Shown: one piece after another, positions 47,146 to 60,512 of the stretch | How the letters are laid out: each line of letters opens with the position of its first letter | How positions within the stretch are numbered: the first letter of the stretch is position 1 | Translations under genes and position numbers: made by a program | Source: Pholis gunnellus | Taxonomy: Eukaryota; Chordata; Actinopteri; Perciformes; Pholidae | Length of the DNA: 64,000 nt | Direction of reading: 5' to 3' | NCBI GenBank assembly: GCA_910591455.2 | Contig: OU342826.1 | Location: 9,735,079-9,799,078, forward strand | Notes under the pieces: generated by a model | What the model was told of the DNA's origin: nothing | The model's input: the letters and a program-made list of their open reading frames with translations, nothing else | The model's database searches: none

Positions 47146-50001
47146 ATTAAAGCTGCAAGCAGCATTGACCGGGCCCTCGCACATTCACGCACGTCGAGGG
47201 TACTGGCAGGACTCTGGAGGACGCTGCCGTGCGTTTCTGTGACCATCAAACACTGCGTGCATGAGTTAGCTGATATTTCCTGCGTCGACCAGCAGCGTAA
47301 CAAGATCGCGTTGACAGGTGTTAAGCCTCAAATGTGTTGAGGGTACCTCCAATACAATCATAAATGAAAGCCTGTTAAGATCATCAAGAAAATGAATGTG
47401 CGTGAATGCGCTTCAGGGTTAGTAACATAACAGACTGTCAGTTTACTGGGATGGGGTTCAACTCCCTGCAGTGTCCTGCTGATTGGATTTGGACTTAGAT
47501 GAAAGTTAACAAAACAGTAGAATCATGTGCTATTACATGAACACATTAATTTAACACTGTTTTCATTTTAAGCTCTTCTGCAACATAAGATTGTAGTCTG
47601 AAGCATTCACTCTGACATTTAACCTGATTCTCAAGTAGAAGCTCTGGACAGATCATTTATACTAATGTCGACTGACATGGTTTGAAAACCCACTGTTATC
47701 TAACTTTTGCTCTCCAAGCATCTTAGTTTGCACATATTTAGATCAGAGAAGTCTTTTTCTCATGGTGTGCCCACAAACCCTTTTAATAAGTTCAGTGTTT
47801 GGGCCGCTGTAGTTATAGAATCCAGCTTACGTCCGTGCTTATCAGTAGGGGGCGCTATGACTATGAGTTAATATTGAAATGCAGAAGTCCTAGAGTCATG
47901 ACAGTCATCAAGCATGTCAAGTTTGGGACAGTTTTGACAAAGTACAGTCCAGTTACAACAGCTTGATGGATAATGGTGAACCATGTAAAATGGCTGCCAC
48001 ACCAAATCCACGTCGTTTGATGAAACCTAAAGGTTTTAGTAACTTTTAATCACTAAGGTCTTGAGATAGTTCTGACCAAATTCTAAGTTGATCTGATTAA
48101 TTCCCTAGGAGGAGTTCGTTAAAGTAGAGCGCCTGGAAATTGCACAAACGACACTATAAATTCATACAAAATTCAAAATGGCTGACTTCTGGTTGGGTTT
48201 AGAGCTTAGACCCCTAAGACCTTTTTTTAAGTCTATATGTGATACACCTACTTCCCAAATTTTATACATCTAGGTGAGACGTACTGCGAGGGCTGCATCG
48301 GCGAAATATTGTAGGGGGCGCTATTGAGCCGACTTGCCACTCTGACACATTAAAGTCACATCAGATAACTACATTCATGATTTTAAATGTGTTTGACAAG
48401 TTTTGTTATGTTTTGATCATTTTTAGCCCCTCAAAAACACCTTCATTTTTCATGGCGAAGAATGCGTTGCCACGGCAACAGCTTTTCACGAAACAACAAG
48501 TTTTGAGTAACTTTTCATCACAAAGGTCTTTAGATTGTACTGACCAATTTTGAAGTTGATTCGATTATTTCCCTAGGAGGAGTTCGTTAAAGTGCAGCGC
48601 CTGGAAATGACAAAAACGACACTAGAAATTCAAAATAAATTCGAAATGGGTGACTTCCGGTTGGGTTTAGAGCATGGTCCCAAGAGACTTTTATTTAAGT
48701 CCACATGTTATACATGTGCCCACCAAATTTTGTAAGTCTATGTGAAACGTAGTGCGAGGGCTGCTTCGTCGAAATGTTGTAGGGGGCGCTATTGAGCCGA
48801 TTTGCCACTCTGAATGAATAAAATCATATTATATAACTACATTTTGGGCTTGTAATCTGCGTGCCGAGTTTGCTTATGTTTCGAGCTTTTTAAGCCTCTC
48901 AAAACGACCTTCGTTTTTCACGGCGAAGACTGCGTCGCCACGGCAACGGCGTTTGACGAAACATCAAAAGCTTCATGAACTGGCATTATGAACTTCTTAC
49001 ATTTGTGTGGAAGTAGTTTGATGTTGATCTGATTTACCTACTAAGAGAAACAAGGCAAAGTATAAAGTCTTTAACTTACTGTTACCAGTAGGTGGCGCTA
49101 TGACTATGATTAAAAATTGGCCTGCAGATGTCTTCAGGCCTGGAGTCTAATCAAACATGTGAAATCTGGTAAAGATCTGATGATGTGGAGTCGAGTTACA
49201 TCAGTTTATTCGTTCATGGCGAAGGATCGAAATTCGCCGAGCCGCTACGTCGCCGCCCTTCGACAACTTCTTACAATCTTCACAATGAAGCATGATCAAG
49301 GTCTTAAGGCTTTCCTGGCAACATTTGAGAGGAATCTGATTAATCTGTGAGGAGCAGGATGTCAAAGTACAAAACGTACAACTTCCAGTTGCCAATAGGT
49401 GGCGCTCTTACTATGATTCAAAATTTTCATATAGATGTGTTCTGAGTCAGGATGATATGACATATGAGAGATTTGGAGCAGATTAGACAATGTACGGCCG
49501 AGTTACAACAACTTCCTTTTTCATGGCGAATGGTGTTTTTTTGACGCCACGCCACGGATACATAGTACGATAACTTTTTGATCTTTGAGTATCATTTCAC
49601 TGCCAAGGTCTCAAGAGCATACTGACCAAGTCTGAAGTCGATCGGGTTCAATCTCTAGGAGGAGTTTGTTAAAGTATGATGCCTTGAAACGGTCCAAAAA
49701 CGTCATACACTTCAAAATGGCCGACTTCCTGTTTGGTTTAGTGAAAAATTCCAAGAGGATTTTTTGTACGCCCCATCACGTTCCACATACCTACCAAATT
49801 TCATACAGCTCGGTGAAACCCAATGTTGGGGCTACTCAATAGGGGGCGCTAGCGAGCCAATATTTCATAACGCAGCTGGACACCCCAATCAGACTGCAAT
49901 TTTCACAAATTCTGGCTTGCGTGCCAAATCTCGAAAACATTCCAGTATCCCAAGCACCTCCTTTTTACGAGGAAACCTGAAAAATAAGAAGAATAATAAT
50001 A
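47146..50001 (+). repeat. array copy A1 (subfamily A, 2.86 kb)
   Basis: Starts ATTAAAGCTGCAAGCAGC then ATTGACCGGGCCCTCGCA. It contains a roughly threefold internal series of related modules, each with a GGTGGCGCTATGAC or GGGGGCGCTAT word, a CATGGCGAA word, GGAGGAGTTCGTTAAAGT and AAAATGG..GACTTC. CTCF-type sites are at 47842-47856 (TCAGTAGGGGGCGCT, one mismatch), 49085-49099 (exact) and 49392-49406 (one mismatch). X-box-like sites are at 48466-48479 and 48934-48947. Its 3' end differs from the others (GAGGAAACCTG then a short AAT run). Confidence 0.95.
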
Positions 50002-52860
50002 ATTAAAGCTGCAAGCAGCATTGACCGGGCCCTCGCACATTCACGCACGTCGAGGGTACTGGCAGGACTCTGGAGGACGCTGCCGTGCGTTTCTGTGACC
50101 ATCAAACACTGCGTGCATGAGTTAGATGATATTTCCTGCGTCGACCAGCAGCGTAGCAAGATTGCGTTGACAGGTCTTAAGCCTCAAATGTGTTGAGGGT
50201 ACCTCCAATACAATCATAAATGAAAGCCTGTTAAGATCATCAAGAAAATGAATGTGTGTGAATGCGCTTCAGGGTTAGTAACATAACAGACTGTCAGTTT
50301 ACTGGGATGGGGTTCAACTCCCTGCAGTGTCCTGATTTTATTTGGACTTACATGAAAGTTAAGAAAACAGTAGTATCATTTGCTTTTACTTGAACACTTT
50401 AATTTAACACCGTTTTCTTTTTAAGCTCTTCTGTAACTTTAGACTGTTTTGTGAAGCATTCATTGTGACATTTAACCTGATTCTCAGGTAGACGCTCTGG
50501 ACAGATCATTTATACTAATGCCTACTGACATGGTTTGAGAATCCACTGTTTAACTTTTGCTCTCCAGGCATCTTAGTTTGATCATATTTAGATCAGAGAA
50601 GTCTTTTTCTCATGGTGTGCCCACAAACCCTTTTAATAAGTTCAGTGTTTGGGCCGCTGTAATTATAGAATCCTGCTTACGTCCGTGCTTATCAGTAGGT
50701 GGCGCTATGACTATGAGTTAATATTGGCATGCAGAAGTCCTAAAGTCATGACCGTCAACAAGCATGTCAAGTTTGGGACAGTTTTGACAAAGTACAGTTG
50801 AGTTACAACAGCTTGATGGATGATGGTGAACCATGTAAAATGGCTGCCACACCAAATCCACGTCGTTTGATGAAACCTAAAGCTTTTAGTAACTTTTAAT
50901 CACTAAGGTCTTGAGATTGTTCCGACCAAATTCTAAGTTGATCTGATTAATTCCCTAGGAGGAGTTTGTTAAAGTAGAGCGCCTGGAAATTGCACAAACG
51001 ACGCTATAAATTCATACAAAATTCAAAATGGCTGACTTCTGGTTGGGTTTAGAGCTTAGACCCCTAAGACCTTTTTTTAAGTCTGTATGTGATACACCTG
51101 CTTCCCAATTTGTATACATCTAGGTGAGACGTACTGCGAGGGCTGCATCGTCGAAGTTTTGTAGGGGGCGCTATCGAGCCGACTTGCCTCTCTGAAGCAT
51201 TTAAATCACATCAGATAACTACATCCACGGTTTTAAATGTGTGTGACGAGTTTCGTTATGTTTTGAGCATTTTTGGCCCCTCAAAAACACCTTCATTTTT
51301 CATGGCGAAGAATGCGTCGCCACGGCAACAGCTTTTCACGAAACAACAAGCTTTGAGTAACTTTTCATCACAAAGGTCTTTAGATTGTACTGACCAATTT
51401 TAAAGTTGATTCGATTATTTCCCTAGGAGGAGTTCGTTAAAGTGCAGCGCCTGGAAATGACAAAAACGACACTAGAAATTCAAAATAAATTCAAAATGGG
51501 TGACTTCCGGTTGGGTTTAGAGCATGGTCCCAAGAGACTTTTATTTAAGTCCACATGTGATACATGTGCCCACCAAATTTTGTAAATCTATGTGAAACGT
51601 AGTGCGAGGGCTGCTTCGGCGAAATGTTGTAGGGGGCGCTATTGAGCCGATTTGCCACTCTGAACGAATAAAAGCATATTATATAACTACATTTTGGGAT
51701 TGTAATCTGCGTACAGAGCTTGCTTATGTTTCGAGCTTTTTTAGCCTCTCAAAATGAGCTTCGTTTTTCACGGCGAAGACTGCGTTGCCACGGCAACGGC
51801 GTTTGACGAAACATCAAAAGCTTCATGAACTGGCATTATGAACTTCTTATATTTGTGTGGAAGTAGTTTGATGTTGATCTGATTTACCTACTAAGAGAAA
51901 CAAGGCAAAGTATAAAGACTTTAACTTACTGTTACCAGTAGGTGGCGCTATGACTATGATTAAAAATTGGGCTGCAGATGTCTTCAGGCCTGGAGTCTAA
52001 TCAAACATGTGAAACCTGGTAAAGATCTGATGATGTGGAGTCAAGTTACATCAGTTTATTCGTTCATGGCGAAGGATCGAAATTCGCCGAGCCGCCACGT
52101 CGCCGCCCTTCGACAACTTCTTACAATCTTCACAATGAAGCATGATCAAGGTCTTAAGGCTTTCCTGGCAACATTTGAGAGGGATCTGATTAATCTGTGA
52201 GGAGCAGGATGTCAAAGTACAAAACGTACAACTTCCAGTTGCCAATAGGTGGCGCTCTTACTATGATTCTAAATTTTCATATAGATGTGCTCTGAGTCAG
52301 GATGATATGACATATGAGAGATTTGGAGCAGATTAGACAATGTACGGCCGAGTTACAACAACTTCCTTTTTCATGGCGAATGGTGTTTTTTTAACGCTAC
52401 GCCACGGATACATAGTACGATAACTTTTTGATCTTTGAGTAACATTTCACTGCCAAGGTCTCAAGAGCATACTGACCAAGTCTGAAGTCGATCGGGTTCA
52501 ATCTCTAGGAGGAGTTCGTTAAAGTATGATGCCTTGAAACGGTCCAAAAACGTCATACACTTCAAAATGGCCGACTTCCTGTTTGGTTTAGTGAAAAATT
52601 CCAAGAGGATTTTTTGTACGCCCCATCACGTTCCACATACCTACCAAATTTCATACAGCTCGGTGAAACCCAATGTTGGGGCTACTCAATAGGGGGCGCT
52701 AGCGAGCCAATATTTCATTACGCAGCTGGACACCCCAATCAGACTGCAATTTTCACAAATTCTGGCTTGCGTGCAAAATTTCACAATGTTGCCAGAATCC
52801 CAAGCACCTCCTTTTTGCGACAAAAGAGTAAAAATAATAATAATAATAATAATAATAAAC
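50002..52860 (+). repeat. array copy A2 (subfamily A, 2.86 kb)
   Basis: Head-to-tail with A1. CTCF-type sites at 50692-50706 (one mismatch) and 51935-51949 (exact). X-box-like sites at 51316-51329 (GTCGCCACGGCAAC) and 51784-51797 (GTTGCCACGGCAAC). It ends in about nine AAT units then AAAC and joins A3. Confidence 0.95.
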
Positions 52861-55723
52861 ATTAAAGCTGCAAGCAGCATTGACCGGGCCCTCGCACATT
52901 CACGCACGTCGAGGGTACTGGCAGGACTCTGGAGGACGCTGCCGTGCGTTTCTTTGACCATCAAACACTCCGTGCATGAGTTAGATGATATTTCCTGCGT
53001 CGACCAGCAGCGTAACAAGATCGCGTTGACAGGTCTTAAGCCTCAAATGTGTTGAGGGTACCTCCGATACAATCATAAATGAAAGCCTGTTAAGATCATC
53101 AAGAAAATGAATGTGCGTGAATGCGCTTCAGGGTTAGTAACATAACAGACAGTCAGTTTACTGGGATGGGGTTCAACTCCCTGCAGTGTCCTGATTTTAT
53201 TTGGACTTACATGAAAGTTAAGAAAACAGTAGTATCATTTGCTTTTACTTGAACACTTTAATTTAACACCGTTTTCTTTTTAAGCTCTTCTGTAACTTTA
53301 GACTGTTTTGTGAAGCATTCATTGTGACATTTAACCTGATTCTCGTGTAGAAGCTCTGGACAGATCATTTATACTAATGTCGACTGACATGGTTTGGAAA
53401 ACCTACTGTTATCTAACTTTTGCTCTCCAAGCATCTTAGCTTGCACATATTTAGATCAGAGAAGTCTTTTTCTCATGGTGTGCCCACAAACCCTTTTAAT
53501 AAGTTCAGTGTTTGGGCCGCTGTAGTTATAGAATCCTGCTTACGTCCGTGCTTATCAGTAGGTGGCGCTATGACTATGAGTTAATATTGGCATGCAGAAG
53601 TCCTAAAGTCATGACAGTCAACAACCATGTCAAGTTTGGGACAGTTTTGACAAAGTACAGTAGAGTTACAACAGCTTGATGGATGATGGTGAACCATGTA
53701 AAATGGCTGCCACACCAAATCCACGTCGTTTGATGACACCTAAAGCTTTTAGTAACTTTCAATCACGAAGGTCTTGAGATTGTTCTGACCAAATTCTAAG
53801 TTGATCTGATTAATTCCCTAGGAGGAGTTCGTTAAAGTAGAGCGCCTGGAAATTTCACAAACGACACTATAAATTCATACAAAATTCAAAATGGCTGACT
53901 TCTGGTTGGGTTTAGAGCTTAGAGCCCTAAGACCTTTTTTTAAGTCTATATGTAATACACCTACTTCCCAATTTATATCCATCTAGGTGAGACGTACTGC
54001 GAGGGCTGCATCGGCGAAATATTGTAGGGGGCGCTATTGAGCCGACTTGCCACTCTGACACATTAAAGTCACATCAGATAACTACATTCAGGATTTTAAA
54101 TGTGTTTGACAAGTTTTGTTATGTTTTGAGCATTTTTAGCCCCTCAAAAACACCTTCATTTTTCATGGCGAAGAATGCGTCGCCACGGCAACAGCTTTTC
54201 ACGAAACAACAAGCTTTGAGTAACTTTTCATCACAAAGGTCTTTAGATTGTTCTGACCAATTTTGAAGTTGATTCGATTATTTCCCTAGGAGGAGTTCGT
54301 TAAAGTGCAGCGCCTGGAAATGACAAAAACGACACTAGAAATTCAAAATAAATTCAAAATGGGTGACTTCCGGTTGGGTTTAGAGCATGGTCCCAAGAGA
54401 CTTTTATTTAAGTCCACATGTTATACATGTGCCCACCAAATTTTGTAAGTCTATGTGAAACGTAGTGCGAGGGCTGCTTCGTCGAAATGTTGTAGGGGGC
54501 GCTATTGAGCCGATTTGCCACTCTGAATGAATAAAATCATATTATATAACTACATTATGGGCTTGTAATCTGCGTGCAGAGTTTGCTTATGTTTCGAGCT
54601 TTTTAAGCCTCTCAAAACGACCTTCGTTTTTCACGGCGAAGACTGCGTCGCCACGGCAACGGCGTTTGACGAAACATCAAAAGCTTCATGAACTGGCATT
54701 ATGAACTTCTTACATTTGTGTGGAAGTAGTTTGATGTTGATCTGATTTACCTACTAAGAGAAACAAGGCAAAGTATAAAGTCTTTAACTTACTGTTACCA
54801 GTAGGTGGCGCTATGACTATGATTACAAATTGGCCTGCAGATGTCTTCAGGCCTGGAGTCTAATCAAACATGTGAAATCTGGTAAAGATCTGATGATGTG
54901 GAGTCGAGTTACATCAGTTTATTCGTTCATGGCGAAGGATCGAAATTCGCCGAGCCGCTACGTCGCCGCCCTTCGACAACTTCTTACAATCTTCACAATG
55001 AAGCATGATCAAGGTCTTAAGGCTTTCCTGGCAACATTTGAGAGGGATCTGATTAATCTGTGAGGAGCAGGATGTCAAAGTACAAAACGTACAACTTCCA
55101 GTTGCCAATAGGTGGCGCTCTAACTATGATTCTACATTTTCATATAGATGTGCTCTGAGTCAGGATGATATGACATATGAGAGATTTGGAGCAGATTAGA
55201 CAATGTACGGCCGAGTTACAACAACTTCCTTTTTCATGGCGAATGGTGTTTTTTTAACGCCACGCCACGGATACATAGTACGATAACTTTTTGATCTTTG
55301 AGTAACATTTCACTGCCAAGGTCTCAAGAGCATACTGACCAAGTCTGAAGTCGATCGGGTTCAATCTCTAGGAGGAGTTCGTTAAAGTATGATGCCTTGA
55401 AACGGTCCAAAAACGTCATATACTTCAAAATGGCCGACTTCCTGTTTGGTTTAGTGAAAAATTCCAAGAGGATTTTTTGTACGCCCCATCACGTTCCACA
55501 TACCTACCAAGTTTCATACAGCTCGGTGAAACCCAATGTTGGGGCTACTCAATAGGGGGCGCTAGCGAGCCAATATTTCATAACGCAGCTGGACACCCCA
55601 ATCAGACTGCAATTTTCACAAATTCTGGCTTGCGTGCAAAATTTCAAAATGTTGCCAGAATCCCAAGCACCTGCTTTTTGCGACAAAAGAGTAAAAATAA
55701 TAATAATAATAATAATAATAATA
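52861..55723 (+). repeat. array copy A3 (subfamily A, 2.86 kb)
   Basis: Head-to-tail with A2. CTCF-type sites at 53555-53569 (one mismatch) and 54798-54812 (exact). X-box-like sites at 54179-54192 and 54647-54660. It ends in about ten AAT units. Confidence 0.95.
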
Positions 55724-58004
55724 ATTAAAGCTGCAAGCAGCATTGACCGGGCCCTCGCACATTCACGCACGTCGAGGGTACTGGCAGGACTCTGGAGGAC
55801 GCTGCCGTGCGTTTCTGTGACCATCAAACACTGCGTGCATGAGTTAGATGATATTTCCTGCGTCGACCAGCAGCGTAACAAGATCGCGTTGACAGGTCTT
55901 AAGCCTCAAATGTGTTGAGGGTACCTCCGATACAATCATAAATGAAAGCCTGTTAAGATCATCAAGAAAATGAATGTGCGTGAATGCGCTTCAGGGTTAA
56001 TAACATAACAGACTGTCAGTTTACTGGGATGGGGTTCAACTCCCTGCAATGTCCTGATTTTATTTGGACTTACATGAAAGTTAAGAAAACAGTAGTATCA
56101 TTTGCTTTTACTTGAACACTTTAATTTAACACCGTTTTCTTTTTAAGCTCTTCTGTAACTTGTAAAAAAACGACACTATAAATTCATACAAAATTCAAAA
56201 TGGCTGACTTCTGGTTGGGTTTAGAGCTTAGACCCCTAAGACCTTTTTTTAAGTCTATATGTGATACACCTACTTCCCAAATTTTATACATCTAGGTGTG
56301 ACGTACTGCGAGGGCTGAATCGTCTAAATATTGTAGGGGGCGCCATCGAGCCGACTTGCCTCTCTGAAGCATTAAAATCACATCAGATCACTACATTCAC
56401 GCTTTTAAATGTGTGTGACAAGTTTTGTTATGTTTTGAGCATTTTTGGCCCCTCAAAAACACCTTAATTTTTCATGGCGAAGAATGCGTTGCCACGGCAA
56501 CAGCTTTTCACGAAACAACAAGTTTTGAGTAATTTTTCATCACAAAGGTCTTTAGATTGTACTGACCAATTTTGAAGTTGATTCGATTAGTTCCCTAGGA
56601 GGAGTTCGTTAAAGTGCAGCGCCTGGAAATGACAAAAACGACACTAGAAATTCAAAATAAATTCAAAATGGGTGACTTCCGGTTGGGTTTAGAGCATGGT
56701 CCCAAGAGACTTTTATTTAAGTCCACATGTGACACATGTGCCCACCAAATTTTGGAAATCTATGTGAAACGTAGTGCGAGGGCTGCTTCGGCGAAATGTT
56801 GTAGGGGGCGCTATTGAGCCGATTTGCCACTCTGAACGAATAAAAGCATATTATATAACTACATTTTGGGCTTGTAATCTGCGTACAGAATTTCCTTATG
56901 TTTCGAGCTTTTTTAGCCTCTCAAAATGAGCTTCGTTTTTCACGGCGAAGACTGCGTTGCCACGGCAACGGCGTTTGACGAAACATCAAAAGCTTCATGA
57001 ACTGGCATTATGAACTTCTTATATTTGTGTGGAAGTAGTTTGATGTTGATCTGATTTACCTACTAAGAGAAACAAGGCAAAGTATAAAGACTTTAACTTA
57101 CTGTTACCAGTAGGTGGCGCTATGACTATGATTAAAAATTGGCCTGCAGATGTCTTCAGGCCTGGAGTCTAATCAAACATGTGAAACCTGGTAAAGATCT
57201 GATGATGTGGATTCGAGTTACATCAGTTTATTCGTTCATGGCGAAGGATCGAAATTCGCCGAGCCGCCACGTCGCCGCCCTTCGACAACTTCTTACAATC
57301 TTCACAATGAAGCATGATCAAGGTCTTAAGGCTTTCCTGGCAACATTTGAGAGGGATCTGATTAATCTGTGAGGAGCAGGATGTCAAAGTACAAAACGTA
57401 CAACTTCCAGTTGCCAATAGGTGGCGCTCTTACTATGATTCAAAATTTTCATATAGATGTGCTCTGAGTCAGGATGATATGACATATGAGAGATTTGGAG
57501 CAGATTAGACAATGTACGGCCGAGTTACAACAACTTCCTTTTTCATGGCGAATGGTGTTTTTTTAACGCCACGCCACGGATACATAGTACGATAACTTTT
57601 TGATCTTTGAGTAACATTTCACTGCCAAGGTCTCAAGAGCATACTGACCAAGTCTGAAGTCGATCGGGTTCAATCTCTAGGAGGAGTTCGTTAAAGTATG
57701 ATGCCTTGAAACGGTCCAAAAACGTCATATACTTCAAAATGGCCGACTTCCTGTTTGGTTTAGTGAAAAATTCCAAGAGGATTTTTTGTACGCCCCATCA
57801 CGTTCCACATACCTACCAAGTTTCATACAGCTCGGTGAAACCCAATGTTGGGGCTACTCAATAGGGGGCGCTAGCGAGCCAATATTTCATAACGCAGCTG
57901 GACACCCCAATCAGACTGCAATTTTCACAAATTCTGGCTTGCGTGCAAAATTTCAAAATGTTGCCAGAATCCCAAGCACCTCCTTTTTGCGACAAAAGAG
58001 TAAA

Positions 58005-58037
<33 letters not shown>

Positions 58038-58093
58038 CATTACGATTACAATAGGTCCTCCGCTCCGACTACGTCGGTGCTCGGGCCCTAATA
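55724..58093 (+). repeat. array copy A4 (subfamily A with internal deletion, 2.37 kb)
   Basis: Lacks about 0.56 kb present in A1-A3; the junction reads TCTGTAACTTGTAAAAAAAC at about 56150-56170. The first CTCF-type site is lost with it. The exact site remains at 57107-57121; X-box-like sites at 56488-56501 and 56956-56969. After the AAT run it has a tail, ACGATTACAATAGGTCCTCC then GCTCCGACTACGTCGGTGCT and CGGGCCCTAAT, with a CCGAC-TAC-GTCGG hairpin. Confidence 0.95.
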
Positions 58094-60374
58094 ATTAAAG
58101 CTGCAAGCAGCATTGACCGGGCCCTCGCACATTCACGCACGTCGAGGGTTCTGGCAGGACTCTGGAGGACGCTGCCGTGCGTTTCTGTGACCATCAAACA
58201 CTGCGTGCATGAGTTAGATGATATTTCCTGCGTCGACCAGCAGCGTAACAAGATCGCGTTGACAGGTCTTAAGCCTCAAATGTGTTGAGGGTACCTCCAA
58301 TACAATCATAAATGAAAGCCTGTTAAGATCATCAAGAAAATGAATGTGCGTGAATGCGCTTCAGGGTTAATAACATAACAGACTGTCAGTTTACTGGGAT
58401 GGGGTTCAACTCCCTGCAATGTCCTGATTTTATTTGGACTTACATGAAAGTTAAGAAAACAGTAGTATCATTTGCTTTTACTTGAACACTTTAATTTAAC
58501 ACCGTTTTCTTTTTAAGCTCTTCTGTAACTTGTAAAAAAACGACACTATAAATTCATACAAAATTCAAAATGGCTGACTTCTGGTTGGGTTTAGAGCTTA
58601 GACCCCTAAGACCTTTTTTTAAGTCTATATGTGATACACCTACTTCCCAAATTTTATACATCTAGGTGTGACGTACTGCGAGGGCTGAATCGTCTACATA
58701 TTGTAGGGGGCGCCATCGAGCCGACTTGCCTCTCTGAAGCATTAAAATCACATCAGATCACTACATTCACGCTTTTAAATGTGTGTGACAAGTTTCGTTA
58801 TGTTTTGAGCATTTTTGGCCCCTCAAAAACACCTTCATTTTTCATGGCGAAGAATGCGTTGCCACGGCAACAGCTTTTCACGAAACAACAAGTTTTGAGT
58901 AATTTTTCATCACAAAGGTCTTTAGATTGTACTGACCAATTTTAAAGTTGATTCGATTATTTCCCTAGGAGGAGTTCGTTAAAGTGCAGCGCCTGGAAAT
59001 GACAAAAACGACACTAGAAATTCAAAATAAATTGAAAATGGGTGACTTCCGGTTGGGTTTAGAGCATGGTCCCAAGAGACTTTTATTTAAGTCCACATGT
59101 GACACATGTGCCCACCAAATTTTGGAAATCTATGTGAAACGTAGTGCGAGGGCTGCTTCGGCGAAATGTTGTAGGGGGCGCTATTGAGCCGATTTGCCAC
59201 TCTGAACGAATAAAAGCATATTATATAACTACATTTTGGGCTTGTAATCTGCGTACAGAATTTGCTTATGTTTCGAGCTTTTTTAGCCTCTCAAAATGAG
59301 CTTCGTTTTTCACGGCGAAGACTGCGTTGCCACGGCAACGGCGTTTGACGAAACATCAAAAGCTTCATGAACTGGCATTATGAACTTCTTATATTTGTGT
59401 GGAAGTAGTTTGATGTTGATCTGATTTACCTACTAAGAGAAACAAGGCAAAGTATAAAGACTTTAACTTACTGTTACCAGTAGGTGGCGCTATGACTATG
59501 ATTAAAAATTGGCCTGCAGATGTCTTCAGGCCTGGAGTCTAATCAAACATGTGAAACCTGGTAAAGATCTGATGATGTGGATTCGAGTTACATCAGTTTA
59601 TTCGTTCATGGCGAAGGATCGAAATTCGCCGAGCCGCCACGTCGCCGCCCTTCGACAACTTCTTACAATCTTCACAGTGAAGCATGATCAAGGTCTTAAG
59701 GCTTTCCTGGCAACATTTGAGAGGGATCTGATTAATCTGTGAGGAGCAGGATGTCAAAGTACAAAACGTACAACTTCCAGTTGCCAATAGGTGGCGCTCT
59801 TACTATGATTCAAAATTTTCATATAGATGTGCTCTGAGTCAGGATGATATGACATATGAGAGATTTGGAGCAGATTAGACAATGTACGGCCGAGTTACAA
59901 CAACTTCCTTTTTCATGGCGAATGGTGTTTTTTTAACGCCACGCCACGGATACATAGTACGATAACTTTTTGATCTTTGAGTAACATTTCACTGCCAAGG
60001 TCTCAAGAGCATACTGACCAAGTCTGAAGTCGATCGGGTTCAATCTCTAGGAGGAGTTCGTTAAAGTATGATGCCTTGAAACGGTCCAAAAACCTCATAT
60101 ACTTCAAAATGGCCGACTTCCTGTTTGGTTTAGTGAAAAATTCCAAGAGGATTTTTTGTACGCCCCATCACGTTCCACATACCTACCAAGTTTCATACAG
60201 CTCGGTGAAACCCAATGTTGGGGCTACTCAATAGGGGGCGCTAGCGAGCCAATATTTCATAACGCAGCTGGACACCCCAATCAGACTGCAATTTTCACAA
60301 ATTCTGGCTTGCGTGCAAAATTTCAAAATGTTGCCAGAATCCCAAGCACCTCCTTTTTGCGACAAAAGAGTAAA

Positions 60375-60407
<33 letters not shown>

Positions 60408-60512
60408 CATTACGATTACAATAGGTCCTCCGCTCCGACTACGTCGGTGCTCGGGCCCTAATTACGATTACAATAGGTCCTCCGCTCCGACTACGTCGGT
60501 GCTCGGGCCCTA
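58094..60512 (+). repeat. array copy A5 (same deletion as A4, tail duplicated, 2.42 kb)
   Basis: Shares the A4 deletion junction exactly and is nearly identical to it. The hairpin tail occurs twice in tandem (about 60412-60462 and 60463-60512). Exact CTCF-type site 59477-59491; X-box-like sites 58858-58871 and 59326-59339. Confidence 0.95.

Noticed and set aside
49117..49350. A 77-codon open frame kept in all five A copies (also 51967, 54830, 57139, 59509)
   Set aside because: It is open only because the copies are near-identical DNA. All the differences I could see between copies change the amino acid (for example Ser/Pro, Tyr/His, Arg/Gln, Met/Val, Asn/Asp), so there is no sign of selection on the protein.
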